A DNA stretch of 47,028 bases from Allomyces macrogynus ATCC 38327 (lineage: Eukaryota; Blastocladiomycota; Blastocladiomycetes; Blastocladiales; Blastocladiaceae): assembly GCA_000151295.1 (NCBI GenBank), contig GG745364.1, positions 482,240 through 529,267 on the forward strand, read 5' to 3'. Under the pieces are notes generated by a model, which ran no database searches, was not told the origin of the DNA, and saw only the letters and a program-made list of their open reading frames with translations. The first letter of the stretch is position 1. Each line of letters opens with the position of its first letter. The translations under genes were made by a program, and so were the position numbers. Shown piece after piece: positions 8,016-17,771 of the stretch.

Positions 8016-10118
8016 ATGGGCCAAGCGCTATCGCTCTGGCCCGGCGCGTCGGGAGCGCTCGCCGCGCCAGCTGCGACGGCTGCGACGCGGACTGCCGACG
8101 AGTTCATCAACGCGCCCAACAGCACGTCCCCCACGGTCCTAATCCCCGCGGAACCCGCCGCTGGGCCGACCCTCTCGCCGACGCGCCTGCTCACGCATTT
8201 ACCGCCAGAACTGCTCGCCATGATCGCCGCCTACCTCGACGACCCGGCGGCGCTCGCAGCGCGCGCCACGTGTCGCAAGCTCCATTCGATCATCCAGCGC
8301 ACGCCGCTCGGCCAGACGCTCAAGTTCTTCGTTGCACTCGACGCCGAGTACCAATTGGCGTTTGCGCAGTACCCGCGGTCCCAAGTCGCGAAAATCTACA
8401 CGGCCACGACCGCCCTGCACCGCGTACTCGAGCGGCGTGCGGCCGTTGCCACGCGCGACCCGGCCAAGTTACAGGCCGCGCGTGTCGTCTACGTTGAGCG
8501 CAGTCGTACCATGGCGCACCCAGAGTGGCCGATGCTCGGCGTGGAAGTCTACCCGGCGCGTACCACGTTTGAGCTGCAACTGCCCATGACCAATACGACG
8601 CTCCCTGCAACTGCTGCAGGCTCCGCACCACGCTTCATCCGCCGTGGCTCGCTTGGGTCCGTGTTTGTGCGCGTCGATATGCTCTACATTATGATGTTCG
8701 CCAATGCGCAGGGCGACGTGCGCACGCCCGACGACCCGACGCACGGAATCGCCGTACATTCGCACCAGACGGGGTCGATGGACGTGTGGACAACCGACAC
8801 GACTGTTGCGCGTACGCTCGGGATTCGCCGGGCGAATGCGGCCGCATTCCATCCTCCCGACGCGCACGCTCTGTTCCCACGGCCCAACGACGACGACCTC
8901 GTTGACGTGCCGCTCGTACGCAAACTCGCGATTCTCACGGGATACCCACCGGCAGGACGCGCGATCCAACGGCCGTGGCAGACGACGCTCGCGCACGTCA
9001 TGCGCGTGTTCCAGGGATTGATGGGTCCCTACGGGGACCAGACGGAAATGACGTATGTCGCGCTGATGCGCGCGACCGAGTGGGAGACGGCCGATCCCGT
9101 GGAAGTGCCGAAATGCGCGGCGACCATGGCCGCGACGGTTGCTGGGATTGATGCCGAGACTGAACGCGCGCGGTTGCAGGGCGCCGTCGACACGTCGGCG
9201 ACCGCCACCGCCATGGGTCTGACCTCAGCCGCGACTCGAGCCAAGCCGACGGCATGGGCGCTCGACACGGTCCTTGGCGTTTCCCCGGCATGGACCCTCG
9301 CTCCACCGCCCGGCGTATGGACCGCGTCGCGTGTCTTGGCCGCCCGGCGCCGACTGCTCGCGCACGTCGCAAACATGTACCGCGCCCGCGCGAAATGCGC
9401 CGTACGTGATGTCAAGTACCACGCGCTCGTTGACTCGATCGAGTTGCTCGACGTCGAGGCGTGGGTGCAGGGCAACGAACCGGCGGTCGCGCGGGTCACG
9501 GCGCGCGTGAACGTACCGCGCGGAACGATTGCGGCGTCGGTATCGCGCAAACCTGCATGGATGGTCGCACCATGGCTCGAGCCGATTCAGGGGTTGTTCA
9601 TGGGGCCGTTCCGGACCCGGACTGCCGGACGTGCGAACGAGGCCGGAACGCAGACGGAGAATGGCAGTAGTGTCGCTGGTGGCGTGCCGAGTACGCCTGG
9701 TGATTCCGCCCCGCCCCTTGCGCCGCCGCGGTCGCCGCAATCCCCGCGTCCCGTTGCTGCCAACGGCAACGACGAGCCGGATCACGACCGGATTACGCTC
9801 GACGTCTATGTGCACCGGCTGCACAATGATACCAAGGCGCATATTGTCGCCAACGGGATGCAGCTCGCGTCGTATATCAGAGGCACGCTCGGGGTCATGG
9901 ACGTGCTCAAGGACGTGCCGGCCATCACGGTCGCGGTCGCCGCGGTCTTGGCCATGGTGCCGAACCCGGGCATGGAGAATGTCGATCGAGCAGCCGACAT
10001 GGAGGGGATCGGGATTGAAGTGGTCGAGGAGAACGTGGAGGGAGCGGACGCGGGCGTGTCGGCCGAGGCACGGCTCGTGGAGCTCTTGGAGCGCGCGGCG
10101 CGTGCGTGGATTGTATAG
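8016..10118 (+). CDS. F-box protein with N-terminal myristoylation signal (700 aa)
   Basis: The ATG at 8016 is preferred over an upstream non-ATG extension because it creates MGQALSLWPG, a good N-myristoylation signal (Gly2, Ser6). After an Ala/Thr-rich linker, residues about 60-100 form an F-box: TRLLTHLPPELLAMIAAYLD, then RATCRKLHSIIQ. F-box proteins bring substrates to SCF ubiquitin ligases through Skp1. The rest (100-700) has no repeat type I can name; no WD40 or LRR pattern is visible. It contains a Pro/Ser-rich linker around 560-595 and a C-terminal region rich in Val and Glu. Myristoylation would tether the ligase to membranes, which is inference. The gene has no intron. Substrate unknown. 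Confidence 0.78.
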   Translation: MGQALSLWPGASGALAAPAATAATRTADEFINAPNSTSPTVLIPAEPAAGPTLSPTRLLTHLPPELLAMIAAYLDDPAALAARATCRKLHSIIQRTPLGQTLKFFVALDAEYQLAFAQYPRSQVAKIYTATTALHRVLERRAAVATRDPAKLQAARVVYVERSRTMAHPEWPMLGVEVYPARTTFELQLPMTNTTLPATAAGSAPRFIRRGSLGSVFVRVDMLYIMMFANAQGDVRTPDDPTHGIAVHSHQTGSMDVWTTDTTVARTLGIRRANAAAFHPPDAHALFPRPNDDDLVDVPLVRKLAILTGYPPAGRAIQRPWQTTLAHVMRVFQGLMGPYGDQTEMTYVALMRATEWETADPVEVPKCAATMAATVAGIDAETERARLQGAVDTSATATAMGLTSAATRAKPTAWALDTVLGVSPAWTLAPPPGVWTASRVLAARRRLLAHVANMYRARAKCAVRDVKYHALVDSIELLDVEAWVQGNEPAVARVTARVNVPRGTIAASVSRKPAWMVAPWLEPIQGLFMGPFRTRTAGRANEAGTQTENGSSVAGGVPSTPGDSAPPLAPPRSPQSPRPVAANGNDEPDHDRITLDVYVHRLHNDTKAHIVANGMQLASYIRGTLGVMDVLKDVPAITVAVAAVLAMVPNPGMENVDRAADMEGIGIEVVEENVEGADAGVSAEARLVELLERAARAWIV

Positions 10119-11677
10119 AGAGCATATGGAGGGGATCGGGCCGCGGGCAGCGGGTGTACATAACACGACAAGGAAATCGTCCCTTTATTCATGCGCATGG
10201 GAGGTGTTGACACCAGCTCAGTTCCTCAGCAATCAGACCTCTGGAAACATTCGCGCTGCGCTTTTGAAAGCCGGGTCTTCGCCCAGCATTTCGCAGCCTG
10301 GCGTCGCCGTTTTTCCACAAGGTGATGGCAAAAGGGGGAACAAGTGGTTCGAACTGTGGGCCTCAGCAAAATTGAACACCCCACTGCCTAGTGACCGGCA
10401 GAATCTTAACCTGACCGGCTGGCTACGCTGTACATCTGAAATGTCAAGAGCTTTCAATTTGAGGTCTTGAAAGTGGCTCGTGTACCAATTGATGGTGCAG
10501 CGACCCGTTGAGGAATGCATACTCATGTGAAGAGTCCTGCAAGCTATTTGTTTGATTTTGGCAAACGAAACTTCATTCAGAACAAAGTCTGCAAGTCGAG
10601 TCCTTCATTCCCGTTATGCAACCCATTCCGTCAGTTGCCACAATGGGTATGGTGGATGGTGGCGGCATCGAGCCATTTTGGTGGGCGGGACAGACGAGTT
10701 CGATTAACTCTTCCGGTCGCTGGCCACTACAAATGTGCAAACAGGGCGCGGCATCCACAATGAGACTGTACTGACCCGCGAAGTCCCCTTCGGCAAGGCA
10801 CCGCTATTCGTGGCCGTGGCGAGCTTGAGCACGGGGATGCAGCAAGGGAGTGCGGATTGGGCACGTTGATGAACGGGAGTGGCCAGGATATGAATTCGCG
10901 CGGTCGCTCGAGTTGGAGCATGCAGTATTGTAGTGTGTCGCTCTTGGCACAAGGGAGTGGTTGACTGCAGGGCAGTTGACCATAAATGTGATCAAAAATG
11001 TATTGAAGGTGGTCCCTTGAGGTTCCAACGTCACGTTGGAGAGCGTCGGGGCAAGGAGCGCGTCGGAGTCGGAGCGAGGTCATTCTCTTGCCCGCGCGTT
11101 GTTGCGGCCATTAGAGACGTTGCCGCGACAGAAACGCGCTCCTCATGGCCAAGCATGCCAGGCTGCACCCGGATCGAGCGCAAATGATCTCGGCCCGCAT
11201 TTCCGTGACTGGCGGTATTCCAGCTCTGCGCTGATGTGGATGATGACGACGCAGTTTTCACACTTCACCACGGTGCAGCAACGTGCAGCTGGTTCATACG
11301 GCCTACAATGCAATGGCCTGAGATACCAGGTCAACCGTGCAGGTCTGACGTGAACGTCGACTGCAGCAGCAGCAACTTGCATTCGAACCATCAATTTATC
11401 AGCGCCTTTGTCGATATTTACCTGCGAGGTCCTGCTCGTGCAACTATGCTCCGCGGAATACCCCGTCACCTGGCCAAGTGAGAATCCCTGGTGGGCAACG
11501 ACGTTCTTGTCGCGCGACCCGTCGGATTGATCAGAGATGCGCCGGACCCGCTTGACTGATCGTCCGGGGCCGCGGTTCTTGTGGCGATGCAGCATGCGTC
11601 GACGCCATCGCCGACGTGTGGGGCGTGCCACCTGTCGGCGCTGGGTCCCGCCGATCCGGTCCCGTGCTGGACTCGCG
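10119..11677. other. Gene-free stretch, AT-richer than the flanks
   Basis: Nearly 1.6 kb with no protein I can support. Base composition is visibly less GC-rich than the genes on either side. Open frames are short, use GTG/TTG starts and show no family pattern. No terminal repeats or transposon domains were seen. It may be 3' untranslated sequence, decayed DNA, or a non-coding RNA locus; the sequence does not decide. Confidence 0.4.
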
Positions 11678-11688
11678 TTTATATAAGG
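11678..11688 (+). promoter_or_regulatory. TATA box of the alpha/beta-hydrolase gene
   Basis: TTTATATAAGG stands 85 nt upstream of the ATG at 11773, in otherwise GC-rich DNA, at a distance that suits a TATA element with a short 5' leader. Confidence 0.6.
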
Positions 11689-11772
11689 ATGTCGAGGCCT
11701 CGCAGTGCGCGGTGCTCCAGTGTCCTCCATCAGCACCATTGCAAGCATTTCAGCGTACTCGCGAGCCACCAA

Positions 11773-13467
11773 ATGTCGACCGAGGCATCCACGACAACAG
11801 AAACACCAGAAGCGTCAGCTCCCGCACCAGCGCCCTCGCCCGCACCAGCTACCACGGCGCCCGCACCCGCAGCAACAACTACGTCCCCCACGAAGCAACC
11901 GACCGACACCGAAAAACCGCCGACATGGGGCTTCCTCCTTTCTGTCGGCTCGCGTGCCGTGCTCCCGGCCATTGGCAAGACCCTCGTGCAAGGCCCGAAG
12001 CGCAAGGGTCGGTCGCGCGGGCTCGACGTGTTTGTACGTCTGTTCCATACGGCCGCGCAAATGCCCGGCATGAACCTTGCGCGCGCACGCGCTGTCACGG
12101 GCAACTTGCGCAAGCTCGGCAAGCGGCAAGTGCAACAGGTCATCAAGAAACTCCATGTCGAGGAGGTGGAGTGGACGGTGCAGCTGGTTCCGGCTGACGC
12201 CGAGGCTGCGTCGCCTGGTGCGGCCGACGCGGCAGGTCCGGTCGTCAAGGTGCGGTCGAGTTTGGTGCCGTTCAAGCACGACGGCACGCCGGAACCGACG
12301 ACGTGGGGGCTCAAGGCCGACTGGGTCGACCCGCTCGCGCCTCGCGACGGTTACGTGCGCGACCGCGTCATCTTGTTCTTGCACGGAGGGGCCTATATTT
12401 TTGGCGACAAGGAGCAGTATCAGGCTCTGGTCGGCCCGTGGGCAGATACGCTCGACCGGCGTGTGTTCATCCCGTACGGATCGGTTGCTTACCTACTCTC
12501 CTTCCGAGTCGCCACCGATAGCACTGACACAGATTTATCCGTTTGCAGCGCATATCGCCTCGCTCCCGAGTACCCGTTCCCCGCCGCGATCCACGATGCC
12601 GTGTCGGCGTTCCTTTACCTGACCCAAGTCGCCGGGATCGCGCCCAACCACATCACGTTTGCCGGCGACTCGGCGGGCGGCAACCTGTGCATGGCGACGC
12701 TCATGTGGTTGCGCGACCACGGCCACGCGATGCCCAACGGCGCCGTGCTCATGTCGCCCTGGAGCGACCTGAGCCACAGCTTGCCGTCGTACGCCGACAA
12801 TGACGGGTTTGACTACCTGCCGGCGTTTGGAGCGGGCGGCACGGCGTTCAATCCTGTCGCCATGTATATTGGTCTCGACGACTACCACGAGATCGCAGCG
12901 ACCAATGGGTACATTTCGCCCGCGATCGCCACGGACCTGCACGGTATGCCACCCATCTACATTTGCACGGGCAGCGACGAGATTTTGCTCGACGAACAGG
13001 TGCTGCTGGCGACGCAGCTCGTGCGCGATGGTAATACTGTCTTGCAGGATATTCACAAGTACGGCGTGCACGTGTTCCCGCTGATCGCGTCCAAGTCGCC
13101 CGATGCCGTGCGCGCTCGTGCGCGGATTCGCGAGTTTGTGACGTGCATCGCTGATGTGCCGGTGGCCACGGCGAAGCAGCGTGCCGAGATTACGCAATGG
13201 TCGCGCGGTGAGAAGGTCAAAGAAGAGGGCGAGTCGACGTTGCCGGGCGGATGGGCCAAGCGGTGGCCTGGGATCGCGGCGGCCAAGAAGCGTGACCCGG
13301 ATGTGCTGGTCAGCGAGCTGCAGCGGGTGCCGGGCGTGCTCACGTCGATTCTGCCCGCCTCAGCGCCCGTGGAGGATCTCAAGGCGGTGGAGAAGAAGGC
13401 TGCTCGAGAGGAGAAGGCGCGGCGGCACGCGTTGACAGTGGCGACGGCGCCAAAGTATGAGAAGTAG
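11773..13467 (+). CDS. Hormone-sensitive-lipase-type alpha/beta-hydrolase, 2 exons
   Basis: A serine esterase/lipase of the HSL (alpha/beta-hydrolase-3) group. Exons 11773-12473 and 12549-13467 give 539 residues. The 75-nt intron is a multiple of three and open, so it could be missed; it starts GTACGG, ends TTTGCAG, and its removal restores FIPAYRLAPEYPFPA, the conserved segment after the oxyanion hole. HGGAY (204-208) is the oxyanion-hole motif. GDSAGG (273-278) carries nucleophile Ser275. The acid is probably Asp377 (GSDE) and the base His408 (YGVHVF). The first 50 residues are Pro/Ala/Thr-rich. The Lys/Arg/Glu-rich C-terminal tail (about 440-539) is longer than the fold needs. Such fungal enzymes cleave acyl esters, for example sterol acetates; the substrate here is unknown. 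A TATA box lies at 11678. Confidence 0.88.
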   Translation: MSTEASTTTETPEASAPAPAPSPAPATTAPAPAATTTSPTKQPTDTEKPPTWGFLLSVGSRAVLPAIGKTLVQGPKRKGRSRGLDVFVRLFHTAAQMPGMNLARARAVTGNLRKLGKRQVQQVIKKLHVEEVEWTVQLVPADAEAASPGAADAAGPVVKVRSSLVPFKHDGTPEPTTWGLKADWVDPLAPRDGYVRDRVILFLHGGAYIFGDKEQYQALVGPWADTLDRRVFIPYGSVAYLLSFRVATDSTDTDLSVCSAYRLAPEYPFPAAIHDAVSAFLYLTQVAGIAPNHITFAGDSAGGNLCMATLMWLRDHGHAMPNGAVLMSPWSDLSHSLPSYADNDGFDYLPAFGAGGTAFNPVAMYIGLDDYHEIAATNGYISPAIATDLHGMPPIYICTGSDEILLDEQVLLATQLVRDGNTVLQDIHKYGVHVFPLIASKSPDAVRARARIREFVTCIADVPVATAKQRAEITQWSRGEKVKEEGESTLPGGWAKRWPGIAAAKKRDPDVLVSELQRVPGVLTSILPASAPVEDLKAVEKKAAREEKARRHALTVATAPKYEK

Positions 13468-14270
13468 ATCAAGACATGTGGCGGCTCTGCTCGCTTGCTT
13501 TGTGTCATTTTTTGTGCAACATATGAAGTCGATTCCCCCCAACCAATATATTGGATTGCTTGGCAAGGAACGCGTTCCCGTTCTGGTTCCCGTTGGCCCC
13601 GTTCTGGCCCACCAAACCCATTGCAACGCATCGGCCGGCTGCACCGGCGCCCGCGCCTATGTGGGCGACGTTTCGAGGTTGACTGCACTGAACGCGTCTC
13701 GCAACGTCTCGCGGAATGCAATAGGCTCACACGTGATATGCGCGCCTTGCAAACGCCAAAGTCGGGGAGGCGTTTGCAGAGTTGGCTCGACAACCGCCAT
13801 CCGCCAACCTGAAGATGGCGTTGCCGAACCACCGACACGGTTGACGGCCCACGACACACCAAGTGCCAGTCCCTCGTCTCCCGTTGCACAACTTGATGGT
13901 GGTCCCCGCTTTGCCCGCTTTGGTGACATGATAACACGCGGCTAGACCGACTTGAACACTCGCGCACGCCGTGTTTGGACCAGACATTTCATTTCGACCC
14001 GCACGCGATTGACAGCAAGTTGCGGCGCCCAAGTTGTCGCCCTCCATTTCATTTCAATCAGCCAACACCCGGCTACCCCGCGCTTCCTTTCGGCGTCCTC
14101 CTCCACATCAATCGCTCGAACCGCGTCGCCAACTTGCAATTCGGAGCTCGTCCAGTCCCGTCGCCCTCCCCAGGTTTTTTTTCCATCCGTTGCCGTCCTC
14201 GACGGCCATCTTGGCGCCCGCAACCAACCAACCACGTCCCGGCGTCGCTGCTCTCCGTTCTGTCGCGGAT
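13468..14270. other. Intergenic region with MAPKK promoter
   Basis: About 800 nt without a supportable gene. It has a short perfect palindrome, CCAATATATTGG, near 13541, and CT-rich sequence shortly before the start at 14271. Antisense open frames here show no family pattern. Confidence 0.45.
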
Positions 14271-15959
14271 ATGACCAAGACCAATGGTAGCTCTGGTGGC
14301 CTCTCGTTGAGTGGGCGGGGCAAGCCGCAGTTTACCAAGAACCTCAAGCTCGACCAGGGCGACCTGTCGCCGCCGTTTGCCAACTTTGCGAAATACGTGT
14401 ACTGTATCCCGACATGTTGTGCTCGACACGGTTGGGAGGTGAGCGGCAACTGACGCTCTCGCACGGAAATAGAGATCCGTCGGGCCGCTTATATTTTGCG
14501 GGCAAGGCCGTGTTACATGCCGATGGCGTCGACTTCAGCTCGGGTAACTCGTACAAGATCAACATGGCCGAGCTCGAGTTGCGCGAGGAGCTCGGCAAGG
14601 GCCAGTATGGCGTCGTGCAAAAAGTGTTCCACAAGCCGACCAAGGTGATCATGGCCATGAAGGTGCATCTCCACACCACACGCGAATCGTTGACAAGTTA
14701 CCCGCAACGACAAAGAGCTGACTGTAATCCCGTGCGCGCATTCAGGAAATCCGGCTCGAGCTCGACACGTCCAAGCTGAACCAGATCTTGATGGAGCTCG
14801 ACGTGCTGCACAAGTCGCACTCGCCGTATATTGTCGAGTTCTACGGCGCGTTCTTCATCGAGTCGTGCGTCTACTACTGCATGGAGTACATGGATGCCGG
14901 GTCGCTCGACTGGTTGTTCCCGTACAAGGGCGGCGCGCCAGAGGACGTGCTCAAGGCGATATCCTACTCGGTACGTTTGGCATGCGAGTGGCCCGGCTCG
15001 GGTGCGCAGCAAGAAGCTTACGCTTTGCCAACTGGTGAATAGGTCGTCAAGGGGCTCAAGTTTTTGAAGGAGGAACTGAGCATCATTCATCGCGACGTCA
15101 AGCCGACGAGTAAGTTCATTTTTATACCCCAGGGCATGCCGACGTGGAGATGATGCTGACCGTGATGATATTTTGCGCAGATGTCTTGGCCAACACCAAG
15201 GGCCAGATCAAGCTGTGCGATTTTGGCGTGTCGGGCCAACTCATCCAGTCGCTGGCCAAGACCAACATCGGGTGCCAAAGCTACATGGCGGTTTGTTTTT
15301 CCCTTCTCTACCGGATTTTTCTTTGGTGAGCCGCCATCTTACCCGCTGTCGATACTCCTGCTCCTGTTAGCCCGAGCGCATTGCGTTGGCCGACACGGGC
15401 GCATATACCGTTGCATCGGACGTGTGGTCGTTTGGCATCTCCTGTACGTCCCGGTATCCATTTCTGACGGCGCCGATTCATTTCGCTCACGTTTAACTTT
15501 CTTGACAGGTCTCGAGGTCGGTTCGGGCCAATACCCGTACCCAGCCGACCGGTACGACTCGATCTACGCGCAGTTGAGCGCCATTATCCACGAGTCCCCG
15601 CCCGACTTGCCCGCCGACCGGTTCAGTCCCGATGCGATTGATTTTGTGCAGAGCTGGTATGTTTTCTTCTCGCTCAATGGCTCTCATTCCATCGCGTCCG
15701 TCCCCTCACCTGGCCATCCTCTATCCTCGGATGTAGTTTGCAAAAGGACCCAACGGCGCGCGCCACTTACCCGCAACTGCTTGAGCACCGTTTCATTGCC
15801 GACTTTGACGAGCAGGCATTTGCGCCGACCATGGCCGCGTGGGTGTCCGAAGCGCTCGCGTGGCACATGAGCCATCCCGAGGCGCACGTTGCCGCGAATC
15901 CGCCCAAGTCGAGCCTGCTGCCGAATAGTTTGCGCGACATGGTGTTTCGGCGGGCATGA
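14271..15959 (+). CDS. MAP kinase kinase, Pbs2/Wis1 type (osmostress HOG pathway), 8 exons
   Basis: A dual-specificity kinase expected to activate a Hog1/p38-type MAPK. Exons are 14271-14398, 14473-14662, 14746-14970, 15043-15109, 15181-15290, 15371-15443, 15509-15656 and 15737-15959; all phases fit and give 387 residues. The linker [18 protein letters not shown] (39-56) is typical of Pbs2. Kinase motifs are GKGQYGVV (84-91), Lys106 in [12 protein letters not shown] (152-160), HRDVKPTN (197-204), DFGVSGQ (217-223) and [13 protein letters not shown] (232-244). Ser227 and Thr231 sit where the activating phosphosites lie. Yeast Pbs2 is much longer because of an N-terminal docking region with the Pro-rich Sho1-binding site; that region is absent here, so activation probably runs through MAPKKKs alone. 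That last point is inference. Confidence 0.93.
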
Positions 15960-16451
15960 GCTCGGGCCGAGACGAGTTGCGCTACTGCTGCTCGAAGCGG
16001 CCGCTGTAAAGGGCGACGGACGAGCGTCCGGGGGGTTGAACGCTCGGTTTTGATTGATATCCCGCAAGGAGCCTGGTGCTTAGTGATCGTGTTTGTGTTC
16101 CTGCGTTTATTGTGCGTCTAGTTGCTGCTTTGCTTGATCTTGTTCGAACACCGGTCGTTGAGGTAGTCAGAATCAGCGACGGTGCCCAATGCGGAATCAG
16201 GAGAGACGACCAGGGAAACGGCAAAACAGTGTATGGATGGAGCGCACTAGAACATGGATAAACAAAACCACGACCAACAAAAAGACCAAGACACAATCGG
16301 CCAGCAACGCCTTGTCACGATGCGCTCGCTCGACTGGCACGGGCGGGTGGAGTGTCGGGCGGGCCACAGCGGCACACTTGACCGAGACCAGCGTGTGGAG
16401 CGACGAGAGCACCTCCACGGTAGCGCGCTCATCGAGTACCGAGACAGTTGA
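15960..16451. other. Convergent intergenic region
   Basis: About 490 nt between the MAPKK stop and the stop of the minus-strand ribosomal protein gene. No gene, repeat or terminator-like hairpin was seen; it would hold both 3' untranslated regions. Confidence 0.45.
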
Positions 16452-16754
16452 TTACCACGAGGCCTTGGCGACGCCCGGAATCTCGCCCTTGAGCGCCATG
16501 GGCCGGAAGGCGTGGCGCGTGAGGCCGAAATCGCGCATGACCCAGCGTGCGCGGCCCGTGACGACGCAGCGGTTGCGAATGGCAGTCTTGCGTGCGGCAA
16601 TCGGGAACTGGTTGAGCGCGTTCTGGGCCTGGAAGCGCACGGGCGTGGGCATGGTCTCGTTGCGCGTCATAAAGCGGAGAGCATTGCGCAACGGCTCGTA
16701 TTGCGCGACGGTGGTGCGGTAGAGCTTGTCCTTGAAGATGCGGGCCTGCGGCAT
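16452..16754 (-). CDS. Mitochondrial ribosomal protein uS14m (S14/MRP2 type)
   Basis: A small-subunit protein of the mitochondrial ribosome. The intron-free frame of 100 residues starts at the ATG at 16754. The C-terminal half is the S14 signature: TAIRNRCVVTGRARWVMRDF, then GLTRHAFRPMALKGEIPG and the terminal AKASW. The N-terminal half (FKDKLYRTTVAQYEPLRNAL) is the helical arm that contacts 16S-like rRNA. There is no zinc-binding Cys set, as is usual for mitochondrial and C-minus bacterial S14. The length matches the family. It is divergent from the kinase gene downstream. Confidence 0.93.
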   Translation of the reverse strand: MPQARIFKDKLYRTTVAQYEPLRNALRFMTRNETMPTPVRFQAQNALNQFPIAARKTAIRNRCVVTGRARWVMRDFGLTRHAFRPMALKGEIPGVAKASW

Positions 16755-17771
16755 GGTGGGTGGCGGTGGGGTGGTGTTGGTGGTGGTGCAGCGGGAGCGT
16801 TGTGACTGGATGGTGCGGGACGGCCGGAGCGGGTGGAGCGTGGTCGAGGCGAGGTCCCAGCAGCAATTGCGGCGAGTTGGCGCGCGGTTGGATGCGTGTC
16901 CGGTGCTGGATGTGTGCTGTCGACGGCAGCTTGCTGGTCAGGAGCAAGTTGAGCACAGTTGAGCACAAGTTCAGATCTGGTGGTTGTTGCTGCTGCCCAG
17001 GGTTTGCGCTTGTGGTCAGGCCAAAACCTCATTTGTGCGCAAATTCCAGTTATATTTTGCAATCGCATCACTCACGATGCACTGCTCCCCTGCGGCTTCT
17101 CCACCTTGCCGCATGGGCCAGCCGACAACGCCGGCGCGCCCGCCATCCACCGCGTCGTCGACTTCACCACGCTGCGACCAGCAGCACTCGCGCCCCGCCG
17201 CACCGACCATGGCCGCGACCTGTTGACGCCGCAAGCGCAACTCGACGTTGACACGACGCCAACGACACGGCAACTTTCCGCTAGCGTTGCCAGCACTGTC
17301 CGCCTGCCCGCCCGATCACCATTTGCACCAGCACGAGCAACGCGAGCGCTCTTCCAAACGCGCACCCGCCCACCGTTGCACTTGATCGCGCGTGGACCGA
17401 GCGCGCCGCCGTCGCCGTCGATCCATTGCACGCAATTCGGGTCACCACCGCGGCCGCGACGACGTCCCCGCTTGATCCTGAGGACGCTGCGACGAGCTCG
17501 CGCGCACCCCCAACCGCTGTCAGCCTTGCCTCGTCTCGCAGCACGACTGCCACCCGGCGCATCACGTGCAACTCTGCATCGCGCCAAAACGCGCGCGGAC
17601 CCGCCCAGCGCGTCTTGCGCGCCGGCACGTTTCGGCGGCGCGTGCTTCCGCTCGCGTGTGGCCCTGCCAGCTCATCGCTCCGATCGCGACGCCGACCGGC
17701 CTGAAACGCGACCCGCCGCCCAGTGCCCTGCCTGCCACTCCCGCCCCTCCCCCGCCGACGCGCGCCCGGCC
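16755..17771. other. Divergent promoter / long 5' leader of the kinase gene
   Basis: About 1 kb between divergent start codons. An open frame runs in phase into the kinase from 16959, but it begins at a TTG and has no ATG before 17772, so it is taken as untranslated. The sequence is GC-rich with no recognisable protein. Confidence 0.45.

Noticed and set aside
10347..10375. Possible tRNA B-box (GGTTCGAACT)
   Set aside because: No A-box, acceptor stem or anticodon arm fits around it.
10140..10470. Plus-strand frame continuing past the F-box stop
   Set aside because: It is in a different frame from the F-box gene, lacks an ATG and shows no homology.
16959..17771. Upstream extension in phase with the kinase
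   Set aside because: It starts at a TTG, has no ATG and its composition is unlike the kinase leader.
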